Origin: Streptosporangium sp. NBC_01756
GTDB lineage: Bacteria > Actinomycetota > Actinomycetes > Streptosporangiales > Streptosporangiaceae
Assembly: GCF_035917975.1 (NCBI RefSeq)
Contig: NZ_CP109130.1
Coordinates: 868,001-932,000, forward strand
Direction: 5' to 3'
DNA length: 64,000 nucleotides
Below the pieces are notes generated by a model. That model was not told where the DNA came from. It did no database searches and worked only from the letters and a program-made list of their open reading frames with translations. The position numbers were made by a program, and so were the translations under genes. Shown piece after piece: positions 23,836 through 32,481 of the stretch. Position 1 is the stretch's first letter; each line of letters opens with the position of its first letter.

Positions 23836-25014
23836 TCAGGGTCGGAGAACCGACCGGTAGAGATCCATCGTCCGCTCGGCGATCCGCTCCCAGGAGAAGT
23901 GCTGCACGGCACGGGCCCGCCCGGCTCGGCCCATCTCCGCGGCGAGCGCCGGGTCGGCGAGCAGCCGGTTGACCTGCTCGGCGAGGTCGGCGGCGAACCG
24001 TCCGGGATCGTCGGGGGTGCCGTCGGCGGCGGACGCCTCGATCGGGACCAGCAGTCCGGTCGAGCCGTCGGCCACGACCTCGGGGATGCCGCCGGTGGCG
24101 GTGGCCACCACAGCGGTCTCGCAGGCCATCGCCTCCAGGTTCACGATCCCCATCGGCTCGTAGATCGACGGACAGACGAACACGGCCGCGTGGGTGAGAA
24201 TCTGGATCACCTCGGGACGCGGGAGCATCTCCGAGATCCAGATGACGCCCTCCCTGTCCAGTCCCCGGACGAGCGCGGTGACCTCGGCGGAGATCTCCGG
24301 CGTGTCGGGGGCACCCGCGCAGAGCACCAACTGGGCGTCGGGATGGAAGTCCCTGGCCGCGTGAAGCAGGTGGACCAGGCCCTTCTGCCGGGTGATCCGC
24401 CCCACGAACACGACGTACGGCCTGCCCACGTCGATACCGTGCTTGGCCAGGACGCCGGTCTCGCGGTCCGGGGTGTACTCACCGGTATCGATCCCGTTGT
24501 GGATCACCGAAACTTTTTCCGCGGCGATTTCGGGATAGCTGGTGAGCACGTCACGCCGCATGCCCTCGGACACCGCGATGATCGCGTCCGCGCTCGCCAG
24601 CGCGCCGCGCTCGGCCCACGACGACAGCGTGTAACCGCCGCCGAGCTGCTCGGCCTTCCACGGGCGCAGCGGCTCCAGGCTGTGCGTGGTCACCACGTGT
24701 GGCGTGCCGTACAGCATCTTGGCCACGTGACCTGCGAAGTTGGCGTACCACGTATGACTGTGCACCAGATCCGCGCCCTCGCAGCCGGCCGCCATCTCGA
24801 GGTCCACACCGAGGACCTGGAGCGCGGCGTTGGCCGTCTCCAGGCCGGCGGGCACCCGATAGGCGTCCACACCGTGTTCGGGCCGTGAGGCTCCGAAGCA
24901 GCGGACCCGGGCATCCGCCAGCCGGCGCAGTTCCCGGGCGAGGTATTCGACATGAACGCCGGCTCCGCCGTACACCTCGGGCGGATACTCACGGCTCAGC
25001 AGATCAACGCGCAT
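23836..25014 (-). CDS. glgA: Glycogen synthase / alpha-maltose-1-phosphate synthase, actinobacterial GT4 type
   Basis: 392 residues of the GT-B GT4 fold, as in corynebacterial/mycobacterial GlgA (GlgM). N-terminal SREYPPEVYGGAGVHVEYL carries the glycine loop; HSHTWYANFAG, a sugar-binding strand FVGRITRQKG and the donor site PSIYEPMGIVNLEAMA follow. It uses ADP-glucose from the divergent glgC product. The intergenic region of 48 bp must hold both promoters. Orthology with GlgM is by overall resemblance. Confidence 0.93.
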   Translation of the reverse strand: MRVDLLSREYPPEVYGGAGVHVEYLARELRRLADARVRCFGASRPEHGVDAYRVPAGLETANAALQVLGVDLEMAAGCEGADLVHSHTWYANFAGHVAKMLYGTPHVVTTHSLEPLRPWKAEQLGGGYTLSSWAERGALASADAIIAVSEGMRRDVLTSYPEIAAEKVSVIHNGIDTGEYTPDRETGVLAKHGIDVGRPYVVFVGRITRQKGLVHLLHAARDFHPDAQLVLCAGAPDTPEISAEVTALVRGLDREGVIWISEMLPRPEVIQILTHAAVFVCPSIYEPMGIVNLEAMACETAVVATATGGIPEVVADGSTGLLVPIEASAADGTPDDPGRFAADLAEQVNRLLADPALAAEMGRAGRARAVQHFSWERIAERTMDLYRSVLRP

Positions 25015-25062
25015 ATGATCAGCCTAGTGTTTCAGCCCTGTTCGTCAGGTTAAGGTCCTGAT

Positions 25063-26289
25063 ATGAGAGTCCTCGCGATCGTGCTCGCCGGCGGCGAAGG
25101 TAAGCGGCTGATGCCGTTGACGGCTGACAGGGCCAAGCCCGCGGTGCCCTTCGGGGGGATATACCGGCTCGTCGACTTCGTGCTGTCGAACCTGGCCAAC
25201 GGCCAGTACTGGCAGATCGTGGTGCTGACGCAGTACAAGAACCACAGCCTTGACCGGCACATCTCCCGGACCTGGCGGCTGTCGTCGATGCTGGGCAACT
25301 ACGTCACGCCGGTCCCCGCGCAGCAGCGGCTCGGACCGCACTGGTTCTCCGGATCGGCCGACGCCCTGTTCCAGAACCTGAACCTGATCTACGACGAGAT
25401 GCCCGACCACGTCATCGTGTTCGGGGCCGACCACATCTACCGGATGGACCCCCGGCAGATGGTGACCCAGCACATCGACTCCGGCGCCGAGGTGACCGTG
25501 GCGGCGATCCGGCAGCCGCTGACCCTGGCCGACCAGTTCGGAGTGATCGAGACCGACCCCGCGGGGCGGCGGATCACGGCGTTCCGGGAGAAGCCCAAGG
25601 ACGCGGTGGGCCTGCCGGACGCTCCCGACCAGGTGTACGCCTCGATGGGCAACTACGTCTTCAAGACCCAGGCGATGCTCGACGCGCTCCGGGAGGACGC
25701 GCTCGATCCCACCAGCAAGCACGACCTCGGCGGAGACATCATCCCGATGATGGTGAAGTCGGGCAGCGCGGAGGTCTACGACTTCGCCGACAACGTCGTG
25801 CCGGGGTCCACCGAACGGGACCGTGGCTACTGGCGTGACGTCGGGACTCTCGACGCCTACTACGAGGCGCACATGGATCTCATCTCGGCGCATCCGATCT
25901 TCAACCTCTACAACAACCAGTGGCCGATCTACACCGGTCACGACCCGCTTCCCCCGGCGAAGTTCGTGCACAACGACGGGGACCGGGTCGGCCGGGCGAT
26001 CGACTCGCTGGTCTCCGCGGGCGTGATCGTCTCCGGCGGGCTGGCGGAGCGCTCCATCCTCTCTCCCGGCGTGGTGCTGCACTCCCACTCCCAGGTCGAG
26101 GACTCGGTGCTGATGGGCAATGTGAAGGTGGGCCGCGGCGCCATCGTCCGCAAGGCCATCGTCGACAAGAACGTGATCATTCCGGACGGTGCCCGGATCG
26201 GTTTCGACCTTGAATACGACCGCAGTCGCTTCGCGGTGACCCGCAACGGCATCGTGGTGATCGGCAAGAACGAGATCGTCGAACGCTGA
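25063..26289 (+). CDS. glgC: Glucose-1-phosphate adenylyltransferase
   Basis: 408 residues, normal length. The N-terminal nucleotidyl-transfer motif [16 protein letters not shown], then [16 protein letters not shown], the FSGSADAL motif and a C-terminal left-handed beta-helix ([19 protein letters not shown]). It makes ADP-glucose for glycogen and maltose-1-phosphate routes. Divergent from glgA, the standard actinobacterial arrangement. Confidence 0.97.
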   Translation: MRVLAIVLAGGEGKRLMPLTADRAKPAVPFGGIYRLVDFVLSNLANGQYWQIVVLTQYKNHSLDRHISRTWRLSSMLGNYVTPVPAQQRLGPHWFSGSADALFQNLNLIYDEMPDHVIVFGADHIYRMDPRQMVTQHIDSGAEVTVAAIRQPLTLADQFGVIETDPAGRRITAFREKPKDAVGLPDAPDQVYASMGNYVFKTQAMLDALREDALDPTSKHDLGGDIIPMMVKSGSAEVYDFADNVVPGSTERDRGYWRDVGTLDAYYEAHMDLISAHPIFNLYNNQWPIYTGHDPLPPAKFVHNDGDRVGRAIDSLVSAGVIVSGGLAERSILSPGVVLHSHSQVEDSVLMGNVKVGRGAIVRKAIVDKNVIIPDGARIGFDLEYDRSRFAVTRNGIVVIGKNEIVER

Positions 26290-26353
26290 CGCACACCCCG
26301 GAATCCCGGTGCTCCGTGGGCGGCACCCCACCGGGCACGTGAGCTGCGAGACA

Positions 26354-26403
26354 CCCCGGACCGGGTCTGCCCGGTCCGGGGGCCGCCCGGGGAATGGGCG
26401 GCC
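26354..26403. terminator. Double hairpin terminator between glgC and the coiled-coil gene
   Basis: Stem 1 is CCCCGGACCGGG-TCTG-CCCGGTCCGGGG (12 bp). Stem 2 is GGCCGCCC with GGGCGGCC (8 bp) directly after. Two stacked hairpins between convergent genes. Confidence 0.75.
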
Positions 26404-26417
26404 CGCGGACCGGCACG

Positions 26418-27008
26418 CTAGTTGAGCGAGGGCTTCTCCGGAAGCCGGTCGAGGATCGCCTGGAACATGGCGGCGTTCGACGTGGCCAGTGCGTCGACCC
26501 TCGTGCTCAGGTCGTCGATCCGGCCCTCCAGCTTGTCGATCCGGCCGTTCACGATCGCGAACTGGTCGTCGATCGCGGTGAACCGGTCATCCATCGCCGC
26601 GAAGCGCTCGTCGATCGCGGTGAACCGATCGTCCATCGCCGCGAACCGATCGTCGATCGCGGTGAACCGATCGTCCATCGCCGCGAAGCGCTTGTTGATC
26701 GCAGTGAACTGGTCGTCGATCGCGGTGAACCGGTCGTCCATCGCCGCGAAGCGCTCGTCGATCGCCGCGAACCGGTCGTCGACCGCGGCGAACTGGGCGC
26801 GCATCTCGTCGCGGAGCAGGTCGACCTTGGTGTCGACCTCCGCCACCTGGCTCTCGACCCGTCCGAGGCGCTCCGCCACCAGGTCCAGCCTGCCGTAGAC
26901 AGGTGTCAGCGCGTCGTAGGCGCGGAGCGAGGCCCGCCGTCCGCAGTCGGCGCTGAGCACCATGAACTCGTTTTCCAAGCGGGTTACCCGCTCCTCCATC
27001 GTGGCCAT
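26418..27008 (-). CDS. Heptad-repeat coiled-coil protein
   Basis: 196 residues with no catalytic motif. The centre (about residues 70-155) is a near-perfect seven-residue repeat of the types RFAAMDD, RFTAIDD and QFTAIND, with hydrophobic residues at a/d positions; flanks (RLGRVESQVAEVDTKVD, RIDKLEGRIDDLSTRV) are also heptad-like. It should form a long alpha-helical coiled coil, with no signal peptide or membrane segment. At DNA level the repeats are 21 bp and highly similar. Perhaps a structural or scaffolding protein. It converges on glgC. Confidence 0.8.
   Translation of the reverse strand: MATMEERVTRLENEFMVLSADCGRRASLRAYDALTPVYGRLDLVAERLGRVESQVAEVDTKVDLLRDEMRAQFAAVDDRFAAIDERFAAMDDRFTAIDDQFTAINKRFAAMDDRFTAIDDRFAAMDDRFTAIDERFAAMDDRFTAIDDQFAIVNGRIDKLEGRIDDLSTRVDALATSNAAMFQAILDRLPEKPSLN
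26565..26785. repeat. Tandem 21-bp repeats encoding coiled-coil heptads
   Basis: About ten units of the type GCGGTGAACCGGTCGTCCATC/GCCGCGAAGCGCTCGTCGATC alternate along the plus strand (boundaries approximate). Each encodes one heptad of the minus-strand protein. Such arrays change in number by slippage and keep the reading frame. Confidence 0.85.
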
Positions 27009-27276
27009 GAGGATGTCCTCCGGATTCGAAATTCAACGTAGCCGGGATACGCCGGCGAGGACGGGAACTGGGGCGCGGGTCCTCACGGGAAGCCATCTTG
27101 GGGCCTTGCGGAGCTCTCCACATCCATCTCTCCGAGATCGGGACGAGCCACCCGCCATCAGAGGAGAAATCCCCTTCCAAGGAGGAAGACACGCCGGGCC
27201 GAGGTGAGCAAACCTTCCGACGGAGCGGCCGGATCGCAGTTGCGCGCTCCCCTCTTCTCCCGAAGAATCCAATTGA

Positions 27277-27296
27277 CGGAGTGAGTACTCACTCCG
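27277..27296. promoter_or_regulatory. Perfect 20-bp palindromic operator of the TetR gene
   Basis: CGGAGTGAGTACTCACTCCG is fully symmetric and lies 12 bp upstream of the TetR start at 27309. The GTGAGTACTCAC core is typical of TetR-family autoregulatory sites. Confidence 0.75.
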
Positions 27297-27308
27297 CATG
27301 ATGAATCC

Positions 27309-28064
27309 ATGACAACCACCCCTCCCCGGCGCCGAGCGCCGGGCATGAGCCTGGAGCGGCGGCGCCACATGATCGTGCGGTCCGCGCTGCCCCTGGTCGC
27401 CGAGTACGGTGCCGCCGTCACCACCAGCCAGATCGCCAGGGCCGCGGGGATCGGCGAGGCCACGATCTTCCGGGCCTTCACCGACAAGGACGAACTGCTG
27501 GACGCCTGCGTGCTCGAGGCGCTCCGTCCCGACCACGTGCTGGAGCAGCTCGCCGCGATCTCACTCGACCAGCCGCTGATCGCCCGCCTGACCGAGGCCG
27601 CCGACGCCATGCAGGCGCACGCGACGCGGATCGGCACCGTCCTCGGCGCCCTGCACGCCTCGGGCCGCCGTTCCCGCGACCGCCGCGCTCCCCTCTCCCC
27701 CGCGGACGGCCCGGCCGGGAGCCCCGCGGACGGCCCGGCCGTCTCCTCCACGGAGAGTACGGTCCAGGACCCCGCGGGCGGCCCGGCCGAGGAGGGATCC
27801 ACGGCCGGCCGCGTAGACGCGGCCCCCTCGCCGGACCAGGCGGGCAGGACACGTGTCCTGGACCGCGAGGACTCGGCCAGGCAGACCCACGAGGCACTGG
27901 CCGACCTGTTCGAGCCCGAGCGCGACTCGCTCCGTCTCCCCCCGGAACTGCTGGCGACGATCTTCCTCCACCTGATGGCGTCCAGCGCCCGCCGTCCGCT
28001 GGGCGGCCCCCAGGTGAGCAACGACGACCTCGTGAACCTGTTCGTGCACGGCGCCCTGGCCTGA
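27309..28064 (+). CDS. TetR-family regulator with a low-complexity insert
   Basis: 251 residues, longer than most TetR proteins. HTH at about residues 18-65 (SALPLVAEYGAAVTTSQIA ... ATIFRAFTDKDEL). Between residues about 125 and 180 the ligand domain is interrupted by a Pro/Ala/Gly/Asp-rich stretch with repeated DGPAGSPADGPA-like units. The 20-bp palindrome just upstream implies autorepression. The VOC gene begins 10 bp after the stop, so the pair is probably co-transcribed and the VOC protein may act on the inducing compound. Confidence 0.9.
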   Translation: MTTTPPRRRAPGMSLERRRHMIVRSALPLVAEYGAAVTTSQIARAAGIGEATIFRAFTDKDELLDACVLEALRPDHVLEQLAAISLDQPLIARLTEAADAMQAHATRIGTVLGALHASGRRSRDRRAPLSPADGPAGSPADGPAVSSTESTVQDPAGGPAEEGSTAGRVDAAPSPDQAGRTRVLDREDSARQTHEALADLFEPERDSLRLPPELLATIFLHLMASSARRPLGGPQVSNDDLVNLFVHGALA

Positions 28065-28074
28065 GAGGACCGCG

Positions 28075-28449
28075 ATGACCGTCACCCTGAACCACACCAT
28101 CGTCCCCGCCGTCGACAACGAGCGGGCCGCCCGGTTCTTCGCCGGCGTCATGGGGCTCACCTGCCTGCCGCCCGCCGGGGCGCGCGGCCACTTCGCCCCC
28201 GTCCGGGTCAACGACTCCCTGACCCTCGACTACCTGACCGTCGAGACCCCCGAGGGACACCACCTGGCCTTCGACGTGGACCCCGCCACCTTCGAGGGGA
28301 TCCTCGCCCGTCTCCAGGAGGCCGGCGTGCCGTACGGCAACAGTCCCGCCGACCCCGCCAACGGCCGGATCGACCACCCGCTCTGTCCTCGCGGCCTTTT
28401 CTTCGTCGACGAGAACCACAACCTCTACGAGGTGATGTCCCCCGCGTGA
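28075..28449 (+). CDS. VOC-family protein (glyoxalase/dioxygenase/bleomycin-resistance fold)
   Basis: 124 residues, one VOC domain of paired beta-alpha-beta-beta-beta modules: NHTIVPAVDNERAARFFAGVMGL opens the first, and GLFFVDENHNLYEVMSP closes the second with the usual metal-ligand Glu. It could be a metal-dependent lyase or a drug-binding resistance protein. Co-transcribed with the TetR gene. Substrate unknown. Confidence 0.88.
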   Translation: MTVTLNHTIVPAVDNERAARFFAGVMGLTCLPPAGARGHFAPVRVNDSLTLDYLTVETPEGHHLAFDVDPATFEGILARLQEAGVPYGNSPADPANGRIDHPLCPRGLFFVDENHNLYEVMSPA

Positions 28450-28626
28450 GGAACGTCCCGGAGATCGGGGAACCTCGCGTCACGCGCGGCGGGACGGCCG
28501 GTCTGCGCCACGGCGGTGCGACGGGCGACGGGAGGCCCGGACCCGTCGGGGATCTTCACGAGATAGGTTCTCTCGTGACCCTCCCATGACCGTGCGGGCA
28601 GCGCACCCCCAAGCAAGTGAGGCCGG

Positions 28627-28758
28627 ATGTTCGGAGTCATTCGCCCCTGCCGCGACCATTCCTGCCCGTCGTCGCATCAGGTCTGGGTGGCACGGCTGTG
28701 CGGGCCGTGCCTGCCCCTGCGCAACGGGCAGGGCCAGGGGCGCGGCTGTGACCGCTGA
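28627..28758 (+). pseudogene. Short ORF resembling the truncated N-terminus of a DUF5685-type protein
   Basis: 43 codons beginning MFGVIRPCRDHSC, with WVARLCGPCLPLRNGQ after it. This matches my memory of the opening of the actinobacterial DUF5685 family (MFGxxRPCR ... LCGxCLALRD), which is several hundred residues long. Here it stops after 43 codons and the rest is missing. GTGAGG precedes the ATG. It lies in the 325-bp gap before the pentapeptide-like gene and may be a decayed remnant; the rest of that gap shows nothing. Confidence 0.4.
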
Positions 28759-28774
28759 CGGGAAGAAGGCTCGA

Positions 28775-30346
28775 ATGCGGCTGACGCGACCGTTCCGGCG
28801 GCTCGGCCCGGCGGAGCGGCGGATCTGGGACGCCTACCCGACCGGCGCCTGGGTGGACCTGCGGACCGGGGACAAGGACACCGACGACCCGGTGAACGGT
28901 CCGGCGTGGGGGCCGGACCGGACGGTCCGGGCGGAGGTCATCGCGGCGCTGCTGCTCGGCGCGCGTGAGCCCGAGCCGGGCAGGACCGCCGGGCTGCGAC
29001 TGGCGGGCGCCCGCGTGACCGGGGAGCTGAACCTGTCCGACGCCGTCCTCACCGGCAAGCTCCACCTGCTCAACTGCCACCTCTCCGAGGTCGTCTCCCT
29101 CACCGACGCCACCACGTCCGGTGTGCGGTTCCGGGGTTGCGAGATGGAGCGGATCCGGGCGGCCAGGTGCACCGTCAACGGCCTGCTGGAGCTCGACGGC
29201 TCCACGGTCCGCAACGGGGTCCGGCTGGACAACGCGCACGTGACGGGTCAGTTCCGGCTCTCCAGGGCGCGGCTTCACGCACCCGGTGAGCGGTTCCGGG
29301 CGAGCGAGAGCTGGCTGGAGGACGCCCGGCGGCCTTTCACCGCGGCGGAGATGAAGGAGCGGGGTCTCGGCCAGGACCAGTGGGCGGTGTGGGCGGGTGG
29401 GCTGACCGTGGACGGCGGGGCGTTCCTGCGGGACCTGCGTGTCACCGGCGGGCTCAGGCTGATCGGGGCGAAGTTCCACGGCGGGATCTACCTGCAGAGA
29501 TCGGTCATCACGGCGACCGGCTCGCATGCCGTGCAGGCCGACTTCATGGAGGCCGGGGCGGTGGAGTTCAGCGCGGGGTTCACCGCGAAGGGCACGATCC
29601 GGATGCGCAGCGCGCGTGTCAACGGCGTGCTCTCCTTCAGCGAGGCCACGCTGGAGGCCCCCGGCCGGACGCTCCACCTGAGCCATGCGCAGGTGGAGGA
29701 GCTGATCTGGCTGCCGACCTCCGTCAAGGGAGGGGTCAACCTCGGCTACTCCCGGATCGGTGTCCTGTTCGACGGCCCGGCGTCCTATCCGGACGAGGTC
29801 CGCCTCAACGGGCTGACCTACGAGGCGCTGCGCGGCCGGTGGACCGTGGCGGAGCGGTTGTCGTGGGTGTGCCGCGACTCGGACGGCTACCGCCCCCAGC
29901 CGTACGAGCAGCTCGCCGCCTGGTTCCGCCGGATCGGACACGAGCCGGACGCCCGCCGGGTGCTGCTGGCCAAGCAGCGCCGGCGCCGGGGCACCCTCAG
30001 ACCCACCGGCAGGTTCTGGGGCCGGTTGCTCGATCTGGTCGTCGGCTACGGCTACCGCCCCTGGCTGGCCGGGCTCTGGGTGGTGGTGCTGCTGGCCGCG
30101 GGGACCGCGGTCTTCGCCGCCGTTCCGCCCGCCCAGATCGACCCGGACGAGGTGCGGAGCTTCCAGCCGTTCGTCTACACGCTGGACCTGCTCGTCCCGG
30201 TGAGCGTCTTCGAACAGCGGGGAGCGTGGGAGCCGGTCGACTGGACCCAGTGGCTGGCCTGGACCCTGGTCGCCTCCGGCTGGATCCTGGCCACCGCCCT
30301 GATCGCCGGAGCCGCCCGGGTGCTGCGCCCCAGCGCGGGCTCCTAG
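28775..30346 (+). CDS. Pentapeptide-repeat-like membrane protein
   Basis: 523 residues. Residues about 65-370 consist of irregular A(D/N)LxG-type repeats (LRLAGARVTGELNLSDAV and similar), expected to fold as a right-handed quadrilateral beta-helix. The C-terminal 130 residues hold two hydrophobic segments (LAGLWVVVLLAAGTAVFAAV and LAWTLVASGWILATALIAGA). Homologues are often labelled 'membrane-associated oxidoreductase' without evidence. ATG 28775 has AAGG close by; GTG 28748 is an alternative. It overlaps the 3' end of the MscS gene by 4 bp. Function unknown. Confidence 0.8.
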   Translation: MRLTRPFRRLGPAERRIWDAYPTGAWVDLRTGDKDTDDPVNGPAWGPDRTVRAEVIAALLLGAREPEPGRTAGLRLAGARVTGELNLSDAVLTGKLHLLNCHLSEVVSLTDATTSGVRFRGCEMERIRAARCTVNGLLELDGSTVRNGVRLDNAHVTGQFRLSRARLHAPGERFRASESWLEDARRPFTAAEMKERGLGQDQWAVWAGGLTVDGGAFLRDLRVTGGLRLIGAKFHGGIYLQRSVITATGSHAVQADFMEAGAVEFSAGFTAKGTIRMRSARVNGVLSFSEATLEAPGRTLHLSHAQVEELIWLPTSVKGGVNLGYSRIGVLFDGPASYPDEVRLNGLTYEALRGRWTVAERLSWVCRDSDGYRPQPYEQLAAWFRRIGHEPDARRVLLAKQRRRRGTLRPTGRFWGRLLDLVVGYGYRPWLAGLWVVVLLAAGTAVFAAVPPAQIDPDEVRSFQPFVYTLDLLVPVSVFEQRGAWEPVDWTQWLAWTLVASGWILATALIAGAARVLRPSAGS

Positions 30347-31398
30347 CGCTCCGACGGGCCGAACCGGGACAGCGGTTCGCTCTCCTGCACCACCCGGAAG
30401 CGGGGCAGCGACTCGGGGTACTTCTCCCGGATGAAGTTCACCATGTGCTCTCGCATGTCGCACTTGAGGTCCCAGGCGCTGGGCGAGTCGGCGGCGCTCA
30501 TCAGGGCGCGCAGTTCGAGCAGTCCCCCGGGAAGGGTGTCGACGACCTGGAGGACCCAGTCCTTCTGGTCCCAGAGGGGGTGCTCACGCAGGGCGTGGTA
30601 GAGCTCGGTGCGGAGCTCCTCCACCGGGATCGACCAGTCCACCCGGAGCATGACCGCGCCGATCACCCGGCTGCCGTGCCGGGTCCAGTTCTCGAACGGG
30701 TTGGTGGTGAAGTAGGAGACCGGCAGTACCAGCCTGCGCTCGTCCCACAGGCGCAGCACCACGTAGGTGAGGGTGAGTTCCTCGATCCTGCCCCACTCGT
30801 CCTCCACCACGACCACGTCGTCCAGCCGGAGGGCGTCGCTGAAGGCGAGTTGCAGCCCGGCGAGCAGGTTGCCCAGGGTGGACTGGGCCGCGACACCGAC
30901 GACCACACCGGCGATCCCGGCGGAGGCCAGCAGTCCGGCGCCGAGCGCGCGCACCTGCGGGAAGGTGAAGAGCATCGCGCCCAGTGCCAGCACGACGACC
31001 ACCGCCGTCGCCACCCGGCGGACCAGCGTGATCTGGGTACGGATCCGCCGGGCCCGCCGGTTGCGCTCGCCCTGGATGGTGACCAGCCGGTCCAGCACCA
31101 CGTCGGTGACGGCGTAGGCGGCCTGGATGACCAGCCAGGTGACACAGCCGATCATGGCCAGGTTGAGGAACCGGTCGATCGCGTCGCCGACCGACCCTTC
31201 GACCATGCTCGGCCGGTAGAGGGTGTTGGCGGTCGCCACGACCGCCAGGGCGAACCCCGGCCAGGTGCAGCGGCGCACGAGTGGAGCGGCGAGGACCCAC
31301 TTCTCGCCGAGCAGCCTCCACCGCAACGCCCGCCGTACCATCTCCACGCACGCCACGGCGGCCAGCACGGAGGTGAGCAGGATGATCCATCTGGACAC
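30343..31398 (-). CDS. MscS-family mechanosensitive ion channel
   Basis: 351 residues, GTG start at 31398. Four to five N-terminal membrane helices, then the pore helix rich in Gly/Ala (GAGLLASAGIAGVVVGVAAQSTLGNLLAG), the MscS beta domain (FSDALRLDDVVVVEDEWGRIEEL, VVLRLWDERRLVLPVSYF) and the C-terminal alpha/beta region. It releases solutes on hypo-osmotic shock. Similar to larger YbdG/YnaI-like members in the Trp/Arg-rich periplasmic helices. Confidence 0.92.
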   Translation of the reverse strand: MSRWIILLTSVLAAVACVEMVRRALRWRLLGEKWVLAAPLVRRCTWPGFALAVVATANTLYRPSMVEGSVGDAIDRFLNLAMIGCVTWLVIQAAYAVTDVVLDRLVTIQGERNRRARRIRTQITLVRRVATAVVVVLALGAMLFTFPQVRALGAGLLASAGIAGVVVGVAAQSTLGNLLAGLQLAFSDALRLDDVVVVEDEWGRIEELTLTYVVLRLWDERRLVLPVSYFTTNPFENWTRHGSRVIGAVMLRVDWSIPVEELRTELYHALREHPLWDQKDWVLQVVDTLPGGLLELRALMSAADSPSAWDLKCDMREHMVNFIREKYPESLPRFRVVQESEPLSRFGPSER

Positions 31399-31458
31399 TG
31401 ACGGCTTCCCCCTTCGTCGTCCGTTCCCAGTCGGAGTGCCCGGGGATTCACCGCGTAA

Positions 31459-32454
31459 TCAGAATGCCTCGTCGAAAGACACATTCCCCTCAACTGCTAC
31501 TTGATAGGCAGAAACCCGTCGTTCGAAGAAATTGGCCAGTTCCTGTACGTCCTGCAACTCCATGAACGCGAACGGGTTGGCGGTGCCGTAGCGGACGGGG
31601 AACCGGAGCCGGGTCAGCCGCTGGTCGGCCACATACTCCAGGTACTGCCGCATCTGGTCGACGCCCATCCCGGACAGGCCGTCGCCGCACAGGTCGGCCG
31701 CGAAGGCGAGTTCCGCGCTCACCGCCTCCTCGATCATCTGGGTGACCTGCGCGCCGAGCGCGTCGTCGAACAGCTCCGGCTCCTCGGCCCGTACGGTCTC
31801 CACCACCTCGAAGGCGAACTCCATGTGCATGGACTCGTCGCGGAAGACCCAGTTCGTCCCGGTGGCCAGGCCGCCGAGCAGTCCCTTGGAGCGGAACCAG
31901 TAGACGTAGGCGAAAGCGCCGTAGAAGAACAGCCCCTCGATGCACGCGGCGAAGCAGATCAGGTTGAGCAGGAAGGCCCGCCGGTCGTCCCGCGTCTCCA
32001 GCCGGTCCAGCCCGCCGAGCGAGTCGATCCACCGGAAGCAGAACTCGGCCTTGTCCCGGATCGAGGGGATGTGCTCGACCGCGGCGAAGGCCTTGACCCG
32101 CTCGTCGTGGTCGGGCAGGTAGGTGTCCAGCAGGGTCAGGTAGAACTGGACGTGCACCGCCTCCTCGAAGAGCTGCCTGCTGAGGTACAGCCGCGCCTCG
32201 GGAGCGTTGAGGTGCTGGTAGAGGTTGAGTACGAGGTTGTTGGCCACGATCGAGTCGCCGGTCGCGAAGAACGCGACGAGGCGGTTGATCAGATGGCGCT
32301 CCTGGGGCGTCATCTTGGCCAGGTCGGCCAGGTCGGAGGTGAGGTCCACCTCCTCGACGGTCCAGGTGTTGCGGATCGCGGCCCGGTAGCGCTCGTAGAA
32401 CTCCGGATAGCGCATGGGTCGCAGCGTGAGGTCCATGCCAGGGTCGAGCAACAT
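31459..32454 (-). CDS. nrdB: Class Ia ribonucleotide reductase, beta (R2) subunit
   Basis: 331 residues. Iron and radical residues can be placed: D67, E98, H101 and the radical tyrosine Y105 in FEEAVHVQFY, then the second Glu/His pair in RDESMHMEF. The conserved C-terminal tail (SFDEAF) would dock on NrdA. It lies 27 bp downstream of nrdA in one operon under a cobalamin riboswitch. It supplies the tyrosyl radical for aerobic dNDP synthesis. Confidence 0.96.
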   Translation of the reverse strand: MLLDPGMDLTLRPMRYPEFYERYRAAIRNTWTVEEVDLTSDLADLAKMTPQERHLINRLVAFFATGDSIVANNLVLNLYQHLNAPEARLYLSRQLFEEAVHVQFYLTLLDTYLPDHDERVKAFAAVEHIPSIRDKAEFCFRWIDSLGGLDRLETRDDRRAFLLNLICFAACIEGLFFYGAFAYVYWFRSKGLLGGLATGTNWVFRDESMHMEFAFEVVETVRAEEPELFDDALGAQVTQMIEEAVSAELAFAADLCGDGLSGMGVDQMRQYLEYVADQRLTRLRFPVRYGTANPFAFMELQDVQELANFFERRVSAYQVAVEGNVSFDEAF

Positions 32455-32481
32455 CAGGGGAAAAACCTTTCGAAGAAGTGC

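Noticed and set aside
26565-26785. Possible CRISPR array
   Set aside because: The units are contiguous 21-bp repeats without spacers and are in frame with a coiled-coil protein.
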